From assembly GCA_030848545.1 (NCBI GenBank), contig JAVDCA010000036.1, forward strand, positions 1 through 54,342: a stretch of DNA of 54,342 bases, given 5' to 3'. Below the pieces are notes generated by a model, which had not been told where the DNA came from, made no database searches, and saw only the letters and a program-made list of their open reading frames with translations. Source of the DNA: Astrobacterium formosum. Lineage in GTDB: Bacteria; Pseudomonadota; Alphaproteobacteria; Rhizobiales; Xanthobacteraceae. Both the position numbers and the translations under genes were made by a program. Below are positions 34,247-42,861 of this stretch, piece by piece; position 1 is the first letter of the stretch; each line of letters begins with the position of its first letter.

Positions 34247-35411
34247 CGGCGGCCAGCGCCACGAAGGCGGCCTGGAACGAGCCGGTGTATTGGAACACGA
34301 CGCCGACCACCACCGGCACCAGGATGCTGCCCATCTGCCAGATGGCGTTGGAGAGACCCGTCGCCGAGCCGGCGAGCGCGACGCCGGCGACCTCGGTCAC
34401 CATGGCGCCCAATAACGGCATGTAGACGAAGGCCGCGATGCCGAGGATCGGCGCCGCGATGCGGAACTGGCCCTCGCCCGACAGCCCGCCGAACACCATC
34501 AGGAGGGCGACGAAGGACAGTAGGCAGACGATGATGGGCAGCTTGCGCACGCCGCCCAGCCAGTCGGACACGAGGCCCATCAAGGGATTGCCGACGATGG
34601 CCCCCAAGCCGAACAGGCCGACAATGGCGCCGGCCGTCGCCGCGGTGAGGCCGTGGCCGCGGATCATCAGGGCGTTGACCCAGAAGGCGAAGCCCCAGCT
34701 TCCCCACATGGCGCCGAAGCCGGCCGCCGTGAGGAAGATGAGATCGCGGTTACGCACCAGCGTGGCGATCCTGGCCGTCGACATCACCGCCCTGCCCGAC
34801 ACCGGCGCGCCGCGCCCCGGCGGCTGATCGCGCAGGACGATCAAGCAGACGACGCCGAGGATGAGCGTGGCGGCGCCGATGACATGATAGACGCCGGTCC
34901 AGCCGACCATGCCGATCGCCGGCGGCACCAGGGCGTTGGTGAGGATGACGCCGAGCGTCGGCGCGGTGAAATAGAACCCCATGGCGCGGCCCCGCTCGGC
35001 GCGCTCGAACCAGGCCGCGATGAGCTTGATGCCGGCGGAATAGTCGGCGCCGGCGGCGAGCCCCATCAGGACCTGGAAGCAGAGGCCGACCACGATCGAG
35101 GACGTGAAGCCGAACAGGAACGTGAAGGCGCCGAGGGGGATCAGCGCCATGGCCAGCATGCGGCGGCCGCCGAACAGGTCGGTGGCGAAGCCGGAGACGA
35201 AATTCGACGCCACATAGCCCACATAGAAGGCGGTGACGAAGATGTTGAGGGCGGCGATCTGCAGGCCGAGGGACGCGCCGGCGGACACCGCCACATTGGC
35301 CCAGGCGAGGCGATCCAGGAAGCTGATCAGGAAAGCGGCCCAGACCAGGAAAAGCGTGAGCCAGCGCCGGCGCGCCTGCAAAGCCGTGTGGGTCGTCGCC
35401 TCGACCGCCAT
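34194..35411 (-). CDS. MFS transporter, possibly organic-anion symporter type
   Basis: A 405-residue 12-helix permease. WLTLFLVWAAFLISFLDRLAWANVAVSAG opens helix 1, and GFATDLFGGRRMLAMALIPLG is the helix 2-3 motif A. A second related half follows after a central loop around residue 200 (GLVSDWLGGVRKLPIIV). Similar proteins import dicarboxylates, sugar acids or aromatic acids, but the substrate is not evident. Its last 53 bp are duplicated at 25417-25479, which flags this 3' end as a recombination point. No regulator of its own is adjacent. Confidence 0.88.
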   Translation of the reverse strand: MAVEATTHTALQARRRWLTLFLVWAAFLISFLDRLAWANVAVSAGASLGLQIAALNIFVTAFYVGYVASNFVSGFATDLFGGRRMLAMALIPLGAFTFLFGFTSSIVVGLCFQVLMGLAAGADYSAGIKLIAAWFERAERGRAMGFYFTAPTLGVILTNALVPPAIGMVGWTGVYHVIGAATLILGVVCLIVLRDQPPGRGAPVSGRAVMSTARIATLVRNRDLIFLTAAGFGAMWGSWGFAFWVNALMIRGHGLTAATAGAIVGLFGLGAIVGNPLMGLVSDWLGGVRKLPIIVCLLSFVALLMVFGGLSGEGQFRIAAPILGIAAFVYMPLLGAMVTEVAGVALAGSATGLSNAIWQMGSILVPVVVGVVFQYTGSFQAAFVALAAGPLFGAVCMMFVREARG

Positions 35412-35731
35412 CCGAAATCCCCGTGCGGCCGGCTTGGACGCCGGCCCCCCACCCGTAGCCCGGGAAGTCGGGAATGACTGTCCGGCACAATCCGCATGTG
35501 GCAGGCCCGGCGTGGACGGTGCCGGGATGGGTTTTCGGCGTGCTGGTTAATGCTTCGTTACGGCATAGCGCGAGCATCCCTCCCCTTCTCCCTCTCCCCG
35601 CTTGCGGGGAGAGGTGAAAGGACGGCCGCCGGCACACGCCGGACCAACACAAACTTAAGGCCGAACCGGTATCCCTTGCGACGGGGCACCGCCACGGCCG
35701 CGACAGCGCCGCACCTCCGGAGAGAAGAAAA
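35412..35731. other. Gene-free divergent gap with one palindromic repeat
   Basis: Region between the divergent MFS and flippase genes. A perfect hairpin, CCTCTCCCCGC, two bases, GCGGGGAGAGG, lies at 35591-35614 and belongs to the GC-rich palindrome family. No promoter could be fixed by eye, and nothing else is recognised. Confidence 0.6.
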
Positions 35732-37108
35732 TTGTCGTCCATGGCTTCCCGTGAGACCGGCTTGTTGGAGCGCATCAAGGACCGTCTGCCGGCGCGCGTC
35801 GCCGACTGGCTCGCCGATGGCGGCGACCACGCGCGGGCGCAGCGCATGGCCGGCACGGCCTTCATGATCCGCGTCATGAGCGCCGGCGTCATCTTCATCA
35901 CCCAGGTGCTGCTGGCGCGCTGGATGGGCCGCTTCGAATTCGGCATCTACGTCTATGCGTGGTCGTGGGTCGGCTTCCTCGGCATGCTGTCGGCCCTCGG
36001 TCTCGGCCACACGATCCAGCGCATCATCCCCGAATATCGCACCTGTGACGACTTCGAGCGCCTTGCCGGCTTCATCCGCGGCGTGCGCCTTCTGTGCTTC
36101 GCCAACGGCGTCGTCGCCGCCGCCCTGCTCGTCGGCGTCGTCTACCTGCTCGGCGACCGGGTTCCGGCCTATTACGTGACGCCCTTCCTGCTCGCCGGCA
36201 TGGCGTTGCCGATCTTCACCGTATCGGTCGCCCAGGACGCCATGGCCCGCGCCTTCGACTGGGTGCTGCTGGCACTGCTACCCGGCTTCGTGTTCCACCC
36301 CGTCATGGTGTTCGTCACCCTCGGCAGCCTGCACCTCGCCGGCGCGCCGGTGTCCGCGGTCGTCGGCCTGTCGGTCGCGCTCGGCGCCCTTTGGACCATC
36401 GTGCTGGTCCAGCTCGTACTCCTGGGCCGCCGCATCGGCCGCCAACTCCCCAAGGCCAAACGGCGCTACGAGGTGTGGCACTGGGTCACGACCGCGTTGC
36501 CGATCTTCCTGGTCGACGGCTTCTTCCTCATGCTCACCTATGTGGATCTTCTGGTGCTGCAATTGTTCGTACCGCCGGACGATGTCGCGGTCTATTTCGC
36601 CGCCACCAAGACGCTCGCCCTGGTGACCTTCGTGTATTACGCGGTCGCGTCCACCTCGGCGCATCGGTTCAGCGAGTATCACGTCACCGGCGAGCACGAA
36701 AAGCTCGCGAGCTTCGTCTCCGAGACGGTGCGCTGGACATTCTGGCCGTCGCTCGTTCTCGCTATCGTCCTCGTGGTGCTGGGCAAGTTCATCCTGTCGC
36801 TGTTCGGCGATGGCTTCACCCAGGGCTATCCGCTCCTGTGCGTGCTCGTCATCGGCCTCGTGGTGCGCTCCTCCATCGGGCCGTCCGAACGGCTGCTCAA
36901 CATGGTGGGCCGGCAGAAGATGTGCGCCGTCGTCTATGCCGGCGCTTTCGCCACCAATCTGGGTCTGTGCTTCCTCCTGATCCCGCGGCTCGGCCTGATG
37001 GGAGCCGCCATCGCCACCGTCACCGCCGTCCTGCTCGAGTCCGGATTTCTGTTCCTCGCCGTACGCAAGCAGCTCGGCATCAACGTATTCGTGTTCGCGA
37101 GGCGTTGA
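35732..37108 (+). CDS. Polysaccharide flippase (MOP superfamily, Wzx-like)
   Basis: A 458-residue membrane protein with about 12-14 helices of the oligosaccharide/polysaccharide flippase type. MAGTAFMIRVMSAGVIFITQVLLARWMGRFEFGIYVYAWSW is the N-terminal family block; LGLGHTIQRIIPEYR follows in the first half. It would move lipid-linked glycans across the inner membrane. TTG 35732, after GGAGAG, is used as start; ATG 35741 is the alternative. A BioF2-type acetyltransferase starts 4 bp downstream, so the pair probably acts in exopolysaccharide or lipid-linked glycan decoration. Confidence 0.9.
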   Translation: MSSMASRETGLLERIKDRLPARVADWLADGGDHARAQRMAGTAFMIRVMSAGVIFITQVLLARWMGRFEFGIYVYAWSWVGFLGMLSALGLGHTIQRIIPEYRTCDDFERLAGFIRGVRLLCFANGVVAAALLVGVVYLLGDRVPAYYVTPFLLAGMALPIFTVSVAQDAMARAFDWVLLALLPGFVFHPVMVFVTLGSLHLAGAPVSAVVGLSVALGALWTIVLVQLVLLGRRIGRQLPKAKRRYEVWHWVTTALPIFLVDGFFLMLTYVDLLVLQLFVPPDDVAVYFAATKTLALVTFVYYAVASTSAHRFSEYHVTGEHEKLASFVSETVRWTFWPSLVLAIVLVVLGKFILSLFGDGFTQGYPLLCVLVIGLVVRSSIGPSERLLNMVGRQKMCAVVYAGAFATNLGLCFLLIPRLGLMGAAIATVTAVLLESGFLFLAVRKQLGINVFVFARR

Positions 37109-37112
37109 GATC

Positions 37113-38252
37113 ATGCTCGCCCCATCGACCGCGCTCCGCGCCGAATGGCGCCCCCTCACCGGCCTCGACACCGTCATCGACGCCTGGGCCGATCTCACCC
37201 GCCGCGCCGCCGAGCCGAACGTGTTCTACGAGCCCGCCTTCGCCCTCAACGCCGCCTCGACGTTCGGGCGCGGCGTGGGCGCGATCCTGGTGTGGAGCGC
37301 CGACGGCGAACTCGTCGGCCTGTTTCCGCTGCGGCGCACGCGCCGGCCGCTGCCCGTGCTGACGGGCTGGACACATCCGTTTGCGCCCCTCGGAACGCCG
37401 CTGGTCGACCGCGACGTCCTCGAACCCACCATCGCGGCCGCGCTCGACTACGTGGCCGCGGAATCGCATCTGCCCAAGCTGATGATGTTTCCGCTGATGT
37501 GCTGCGACGGACCTGTGGGGGCGGCGCTCGACGGCGCCCTCGCCTCCCGCAACGGCCGTTCGTGCCTGTTCGCCGCCCACACGCGGCCGCTTCTGAGCCC
37601 GGCCGGCAATCCCGGCTACGCGGACACGTGGCTCAGTGGCACGCGCCGGCGCGAATACGCCCGCAAGCGCCGCCAGCTCTCCGGGGACGGCGCCCTGGCG
37701 AGCGAGATCGAGTCCTCCCCCGACGGCGTCGCCCGCATCCTCACCGATTTCTTCGCCCTCGAGGCGCGCGGCTGGAAGGGCCGCGCCGGCACGGCGGCGA
37801 CGCAGCACTCCGACGTCGAGCGCTTCATTGCCGGCGCCGTGCTCGGGCTCGCCCAGCAGGGCAAGATCATCGCCGCCCGGCTGCTCCGCGACGGCACCCC
37901 CATCGCGGCCATCCTGGTGCTGTGTTCTGGTCACGGCGCCTGGGGCTGGAAGGTCGCCTATGACGAGGCTTTCGCCCGCGGCTCTCCGGGCGTCCTGCTC
38001 CTGCTCGACGTCAGCGAGCACCTCATCGCCAATCCCGACATTGCCTGGACCGACTCCTGCACGGCGCCCGGCCAGCCCGTCTTCGGCAGTTTCTGGCGCG
38101 AGCGCCGCGCCGTCGCCGACCGGCTGATCGCCGTGACCCCGCAGGCGCCGTTCGGCCTCGCCTGCCGCCTGGAAACCTGGCGGCGCGGCTTCGAGACAAT
38201 GGCCCGCCAGACGCGCGACCGGCTGCGCGCCGTCACGGCGAAAGCGAAGTGA
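37113..38252 (+). CDS. GNAT-fold BioF2-like acyltransferase (CelD family)
   Basis: A 379-residue protein with the double GNAT fold of the Acetyltransf_6/CelD family. FYEPAFALNAASTFGRG and FPLRRTRRPLPVLTGWTHPFAPLGTPLVD lie in the first half; GTRRREYARKRRQL and DFFALEARGWKGRAGTAA lie in the middle (the RGWKG block is typical). The acyl-CoA region is AARLLRDGTPIAAILVLCSG. Such proteins occur in exopolysaccharide loci. It is coupled to the flippase gene (4-bp gap), and its 3' end overlaps the convergent DUF4403 gene by 20 bp. Confidence 0.88.
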   Translation: MLAPSTALRAEWRPLTGLDTVIDAWADLTRRAAEPNVFYEPAFALNAASTFGRGVGAILVWSADGELVGLFPLRRTRRPLPVLTGWTHPFAPLGTPLVDRDVLEPTIAAALDYVAAESHLPKLMMFPLMCCDGPVGAALDGALASRNGRSCLFAAHTRPLLSPAGNPGYADTWLSGTRRREYARKRRQLSGDGALASEIESSPDGVARILTDFFALEARGWKGRAGTAATQHSDVERFIAGAVLGLAQQGKIIAARLLRDGTPIAAILVLCSGHGAWGWKVAYDEAFARGSPGVLLLLDVSEHLIANPDIAWTDSCTAPGQPVFGSFWRERRAVADRLIAVTPQAPFGLACRLETWRRGFETMARQTRDRLRAVTAKAK

Positions 38253-39690
38253 TCGCCACCTTGGCGGCGCCTTCCGCCTCGGCGATCACCCGGAGCGTCT
38301 TGGCGTCGAAGGCGATGTCGGCGAGGCGGATGCCCGTGAGGCTCGCCTCCACATTGACGCCCGCATTGCTGCGGCGGAAATCGGCGAGCGATGCCTCGAT
38401 GGCGCGGCGCGCCTCGGCGGCATACGGCGACAGGTCGAGCTGGGCACTGTCCTCGATGGCCGCCTGAAGATACGGCAGCGCCGCCCGCGCCGCCGCTCCC
38501 AACAACCCGAACGCCGCCTGGGAATCCACGTCGAGGCCGATGTCGGCGAGCCGCAGCATCTGCCGCGCCGGATCGAGCACCGGCCGGCCCCACACATTCA
38601 CGGTCGCCTCGGCGCCGAGGCCGAACCAGCTCTTCTGCTCGCGCGCCTTGATGCGCAGCGACAACAGGAGCCGTTCGCCGGCCGGCACGAGCTCGGCATC
38701 GAGCACGGTGACGGTTGCGCCCGGCACGGTGAATTCGCGGCCCTTGAGCTGGACGCCGACGAGGCGGTTGACCTCGGTGAACGGCATGTCGATGGGCACC
38801 GCGATGGCGATCCTGCCGCCGGCGAAGTCCGGCACGATGGTGAGTTCGCGCGGGAACGGGCAGCTCGGCCTGGTCTGCGCCGGCACCACCCGGGTTTCCG
38901 CCTCGACCCCGAGCGGCACCACGACGGCGTCGGCCTCGATACGCGGCTGCGCCGCAAAGGCGCGCACCGGCCGCATCTCCAGCCACAGGTCGGGTGCGTC
39001 CTTGGCGGCGCCCTTCAGCGACAACGAGCGGCACATCTTTGTCCATTCGCGCCGCGCCGCCACTTCCACGAACGGGTCGGCGCGCAGCCGCGCCTCCAGC
39101 GCCCCCACCTGCTCGCCGACGGACTTGTCGATCAAGGGCTTGATGTCATTGCCGACCCGAACGCGCACGCCCGCGACCGACAGCGAGGTCTCCGCAATGG
39201 TCACCTGGGCGGCGAGGTTCGGTTCCAGGCGCCAGGCGGCATTGAGGATCGGCCGCGTGGTCAACACGATCGACCCGCGCAGGTCGACGCGCTGGTCGAG
39301 GGTGCGGCCGGTGAGCCCCTGGATCTCGCGGCCGAGATTGGCGGACAGCGCACTCGACAGCCGGCCGGTGAGGTTGCCGGCGCCCTGCGCCAGGACACCC
39401 GTGGTGCGCAGCGAGCCGGTGAGCGGGGTCGTCACCGCGATGCCTTCCGGCCGTCCGGCGACCGCGAGCGGACCGCGGCCGAGCGTCCAGCCGATCTCGG
39501 CCTTGCTGAGCACGTCACCGACGGCATTGTCGCGCTTGCCCGCGAGGCTCTTCGGCGCCGTGCGTTCGATGGCGTCGCGGATGGCCGTGAGCGCGATTGC
39601 GGTCGGCGCCACCACCACCGAGGTGCGGCTCACCGGCGGCAGCGGCGGCATGCGGCCACCACCACCGGCCGGGCACTGCCGCGCGGCCAC
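38233..39690 (-). CDS. DUF4403 family protein (N-terminal anchor out of frame)
   Basis: 485 codons from a GTG at 39690. The body matches DUF4403: RMPPLPPVSRTSVVVAPTAIALTAIRDAIE near the N-terminus, later RGSIVLTTRPILNAAWRLEP, and tandem lipid-binding-like beta domains, ending VAITSLSP. Family members are exported, yet this frame has no signal. A signal-anchor helix is encoded just upstream (39785 to about 39660) in a different frame. A single-base indel inside the GGTGGTGGTGG run near 39650 would join them. The gene may be frameshifted or the sequence may carry an error. Function of DUF4403 unknown; probably envelope. Confidence 0.8.
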   Translation of the reverse strand: MAARQCPAGGGGRMPPLPPVSRTSVVVAPTAIALTAIRDAIERTAPKSLAGKRDNAVGDVLSKAEIGWTLGRGPLAVAGRPEGIAVTTPLTGSLRTTGVLAQGAGNLTGRLSSALSANLGREIQGLTGRTLDQRVDLRGSIVLTTRPILNAAWRLEPNLAAQVTIAETSLSVAGVRVRVGNDIKPLIDKSVGEQVGALEARLRADPFVEVAARREWTKMCRSLSLKGAAKDAPDLWLEMRPVRAFAAQPRIEADAVVVPLGVEAETRVVPAQTRPSCPFPRELTIVPDFAGGRIAIAVPIDMPFTEVNRLVGVQLKGREFTVPGATVTVLDAELVPAGERLLLSLRIKAREQKSWFGLGAEATVNVWGRPVLDPARQMLRLADIGLDVDSQAAFGLLGAAARAALPYLQAAIEDSAQLDLSPYAAEARRAIEASLADFRRSNAGVNVEASLTGIRLADIAFDAKTLRVIAEAEGAAKVAITSLSP

Positions 39691-39785
39691 AGCACGTCGA
39701 GCAGCACGAACGTCGCCACGAAGGCGACAGCGACAAGCAGCGTCGCGGCCGCGATCATGCCGATCAGTCTGCGCCCGCCCGCCAT
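39630..39785 (-). pseudogene. Out-of-frame signal-anchor start of the DUF4403 gene
   Basis: From ATG 39785 the frame reads MAGGRRLIGMIAAATLLVAV, a hydrophobic helix, to LWPRGSARP, then hits a stop after CRRCRR. The Pro-rich continuation expected of DUF4403 proteins appears in the overlapping frame, so this is most likely the true N-terminus separated by a frameshift. Confidence 0.65.
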
Positions 39786-39861
39786 GGCGATCCCGCCTCC
39801 CGAATGACCGGACATCCTAGAGCATGATTGAGGCGGAAGAAAATATCCGCGGCCCAAACTA

Positions 39862-40060
39862 TCCCTCCCCTGAAAGGGGAGGGCGCAGGCGGCCTGCGGC
39901 CGCCACCTCAAGAATGCCGATGCGGAGCATCGGCTGTGCCGAAGGGCGGGGGTGGGGTCAAGCTGAATCAGTCAAGAACGCCGGCCTTAGCCGTGAGTCC
40001 AAGAGCCCCCACCCGGCCGCTTCGCGGCCCCCCTCCCCCGCGCAAGAGCGCGCGGGAGGG
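39862..40060. repeat. Mosaic of GC-rich palindromes
   Basis: Contains CCCTCCCC/GGGGAGGG (39863-39883), GCCGATG/CATCGGC (39916-39934), GGCCGC/GCGGCC (40015-40029) and CCCTCCCCCGCGC/CGCGCGGGAGGG (40031-40060). It fills the gap between DUF4403 and the MFS gene. Its composition resembles the nested element at 5038-5257. Confidence 0.7.
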
Positions 40061-40173
40061 ATCAGCGAGCAGCGAAACTCTGCTCACGCCCATCCCAGCC
40101 TGGAGAACCCGGTGCCGGAATGCTACACCGTCGAACCACTGCACCGCCAAACCAGTCTGCCGGAACCCCCGCG

Positions 40174-41400
40174 ATGCATACCCCCCGCTCCGCCGACCCG
40201 ACCGAGTCCCCCTATGCCTGGCTGCGGCTTGCGGTCGCGACCCTGATTTCCACCATCGGTGGGGTCGGCATGTGGTCGTTCGCCGTCGTGCTGCCGGCCG
40301 TGCAGGCCGATCTCGGCCTCGTGCGCGCCGACGCCTCGCTTCCCTATACGGCAACCATGGCCGGCTTCGCGGTCGGCGGCATCGTGTTCGGCCGCCTCGC
40401 CGACCGCTTCGGCGTCATCGTGCCGGTGATCCTCGGCGCCTTCGCGCTCTCGGCCGGCTTTGTAGCGGCCTCGTATGCGTCGGGCCTCGTTCAACTCTCG
40501 CTGGCCTACGGGCTGCTGATCGGCGTCGGCACCTCGGCCAGCTTTGCGCCGCTGGTCGCCGACACCTCGCACTGGTTCTCAGGCCGCCGCGGCACCGCCG
40601 TCGCCATCTGCGCCTCGGGAAACTATCTCGCCGGCGTCTTCTGGCCGCCGCTGATCCAGCATTTCACCGTCACGCAAGGCTGGCGGGCGACCCATTTCGG
40701 CGTCGGCCTGTTCTGCGTCTGCGCCATTCTGCCGCTCACCTTCGTGTTGCGCCGAAAAACCTCGCAGACGGCGGCGGCGGCGCCGACCCGCCATTCCGGC
40801 CGTCCCGACCGGCTCGGCCTGACGCCCTCGGCGCTGCAAGTCCTGCTCTCCATCGCCGGCGTCGCCTGCTGCGTCGCCATGGCGATGCCGCAGGTGCACA
40901 TCGTCGCCTATTGCGGCGATCTCGGCTACGGCGTCGCCCGCGGCGCCGAAATGCTCTCGCTGATGCTCGGCTTCGGCATCGTCAGCCGCGTCGGCTCCGG
41001 CATCATCGCCGACCGGATCGGCGGCATCCGCACCCTCCTGCTCGGCTCGGTCCTGCAGGGCCTCGCGCTCTTCCTCTATGCGTGGTTCGACGGCCTTGCC
41101 TCACTCTACGTCATTTCGGCGCTGTTCGGCCTCTTCCAGGGTGGCATCGTGCCGAGCTACGCCATCATCATCCGCGAGTATTTCCCGGCCCGCGAGATCG
41201 GCGGCCGGCTCGGCATCGTCATCATGGCGACGCTGGTCGGCATGGCGCTGGGCGGCTGGATGTCCGGCGTGATCTTCGATTTGACCGGATCGTACCGGGC
41301 GGCGTTCCTGCACGGGCTCATGTGGAACGCGCTCAATGTGGCGATCGCGACGTGGCTCCTGATGCGCAACAGGCGCGGGGCGGGGCTGGCGACGGCGTAG
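40174..41400 (+). CDS. MFS transporter (monocarboxylate/OFA-like type)
   Basis: A 408-residue 12-helix carrier. The N-terminal half has WSFAVVLPAVQADLGLVRADASLPYTATMAGFAVGG and GRLADRFGVIVPVILGA (motif A). The second half has GSGIIADRIGGIRTLLLGSVLQGL and PSYAIIIREYFPAREIGGRLGIV, the PAREIGGR block common in MCT/OFA-like carriers. The substrate is probably an organic acid anion. ATG 40174 (MHTPRSADP) is used; a start 18 codons earlier lies in repeat DNA. Confidence 0.88.
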   Translation: MHTPRSADPTESPYAWLRLAVATLISTIGGVGMWSFAVVLPAVQADLGLVRADASLPYTATMAGFAVGGIVFGRLADRFGVIVPVILGAFALSAGFVAASYASGLVQLSLAYGLLIGVGTSASFAPLVADTSHWFSGRRGTAVAICASGNYLAGVFWPPLIQHFTVTQGWRATHFGVGLFCVCAILPLTFVLRRKTSQTAAAAPTRHSGRPDRLGLTPSALQVLLSIAGVACCVAMAMPQVHIVAYCGDLGYGVARGAEMLSLMLGFGIVSRVGSGIIADRIGGIRTLLLGSVLQGLALFLYAWFDGLASLYVISALFGLFQGGIVPSYAIIIREYFPAREIGGRLGIVIMATLVGMALGGWMSGVIFDLTGSYRAAFLHGLMWNALNVAIATWLLMRNRRGAGLATA

Positions 41401-41461
41401 GGAGGTCTCTATGGGCTTTCGGCCGACCGGCGTCCGATGTAAGCCGCCGCACTCTCGGCCT

Positions 41462-41489
41462 TCTCCCTCCTTCGCTTGCGGGAGAGGGA
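41462..41489. repeat. Imperfect GC-rich palindrome
   Basis: A degraded copy of the CCCTC..GAGGG hairpin family downstream of the MFS gene. The rest of 41401-41640 shows nothing else except an AT-rich promoter-like TATACT 11 bases before the vapB start. Confidence 0.5.
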
Positions 41490-41640
41490 ACCGTGGGGCG
41501 AGCCCATCGCCTCGTATTGAATTCCCGGGAGCAAAGCGACGCCGCGACCAGGAGCCGCGAAGCAAGGGACTGCATTGCGGCCCCCGCGCCAAAGACCGCA
41601 CGGGCTTTATCAACAGCGATCCTCAATATATACTTTTGGC

Positions 41641-41865
41641 ATGAAAGCGACGCTCGATATCGACGAAAAAGTCCTGGCCGAGCTCAAACGTGAGGCTGCA
41701 CGGCAGGGCCGCACGACGTCCGAGATGGTCGAGGCGGCGCTCCGGCTGTTGCTGCGCGCTCCGCGCAAGCGAATGCCGCTCCCTGAACTACCGACGTTCG
41801 ATGGCGGCGAACCGCGCGTCGATATCGCCGATCGTGACGCGCTTTACGATGCGATGGAGCGATAG
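41641..41865 (+). CDS. vapB: Ribbon-helix-helix antitoxin, VapB-like
   Basis: A 74-residue antitoxin. The N-terminal RHH fold is visible in MKATLDIDEKVLAELKREAARQGRTTSEMVEAALRLLL, followed by a flexible tail (MPLPELPTFDGGEPRVDIADRDALYDAMER) that would wrap the toxin. ATATATACTTTT lies directly upstream, so the mRNA may be nearly leaderless. The stop TAG overlaps the toxin GTG start by one base. RHH antitoxins usually repress their own promoter together with the toxin. Confidence 0.9.
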   Translation: MKATLDIDEKVLAELKREAARQGRTTSEMVEAALRLLLRAPRKRMPLPELPTFDGGEPRVDIADRDALYDAMER

Positions 41866-42302
41866 TGATCGTCGTCGACACCAATGTGCTGGTGTATGCG
41901 GCCAACGCAACATCACAGTTCCATCGCCCATGCCGAGACTGGCTCGAAGAGCAACGGCGCAAACCCGAGGCGTGGCACGTGAGTTGGGCGATCGTCTATG
42001 AGTTCATGCGGGTGACGACGCATCCGCGCATCATGCCGCGTCCGTGGACGGCTTCGGCCGCATGGCAGTTCGTTTCCAACTTACTGGCTTCGCCGGGCCT
42101 TACTGTCTTGGTGGAATCGCAACGGCACGCCGAGGTGGCTGCGGATGTGTTTACCGAACAACCTCAACTCGCCGGCAGCATCATGCATGACGTGCACACG
42201 GCGGTCCTCATGCGCGAGCACGGCATCACCAGCATCTGCACGCTGGACACCGACTTCGGCCGCTTCCCATTTGTCGAGATCGTCGATCCGCGGCGGACAT
42301 AG
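41865..42302 (+). CDS. vapC: PIN-domain ribonuclease toxin, VapC-like
   Basis: A 145-residue PIN-fold protein starting at GTG 41865 (VIVVDTNVLVYAANATS). Acidic active-site residues are seen in VDTNVLVY (first Asp), the WAIVYEFMRVTT region (Glu), HDVHTAVLMREHG and TLDTDFGRFP (last Asp pair). VapC toxins cut tRNA or rRNA. It is coupled to the RHH antitoxin. Slightly longer than the classic 130-residue form, as in the subgroup with a YEFMRVTTHPR segment. Confidence 0.92.
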   Translation: MIVVDTNVLVYAANATSQFHRPCRDWLEEQRRKPEAWHVSWAIVYEFMRVTTHPRIMPRPWTASAAWQFVSNLLASPGLTVLVESQRHAEVAADVFTEQPQLAGSIMHDVHTAVLMREHGITSICTLDTDFGRFPFVEIVDPRRT

Positions 42303-42861
42303 CTGCTCTGCAGTCCGTATTGAAAGCAAACCAAATGCGGGGATCTGCAAGCTTCGCAGCCAACAATCCGGGAATTCGCTTGCGCTCAACTCGGGCTTCG
42401 CTCGCTACCTCCGCTGGGCCGATTTGCGCTTCGACATCGCACGACGGCCGCCAGCTCTGCTGGACATTACTACTAACGCGCGCCATTGTTTGCGTCACTC
42501 GTTTTGCGAGTCTGTGCCGACGTTCGGTCTAGCCCGAGCGGCCCGTGTTATATGGCGCTCGCCAACTCGCCAGCACCAGTCGTGCTATCTGTGTTCTATC
42601 TCGTGCTTTTGTCATGGCAGCAACCTTGGATTACGGCGACAGAGGCTACAGTGACAAGGTTATGCTTTACGGTAAAAGTGCATTTAATATACGTTTGCCC
42701 GTGCAAGCTGCGCATCGATATACAAAGCCGAGGCGATTATTGAATGCACTGTCACGACATTCCGCGTATCACTGCAATCCCATAGCTCAAAGAATATCGC
42801 GTTTGAAAGCTCGGCTCCTATCTGGCAGATTACTCGCACCGGTTACATAGGGAGGAAGGCC
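42303..42861. other. AT-richer gene-free stretch ahead of the secreted protein gene
   Basis: Noticeably lower in G+C than the flanks. Short overlapping frames exist on both strands, but none has a ribosome site, codon bias or recognisable motif. No tRNA cloverleaf or attachment-site duplication was found. AT-rich promoter-like segments occur around 42680-42730. Sequence here probably arrived with the following two genes. Confidence 0.5.

Noticed and set aside
42303-42861. Small genes in the AT-richer gap
   Set aside because: Frames of 70-170 codons on both strands lack ribosome sites, domains and consistent codon use.
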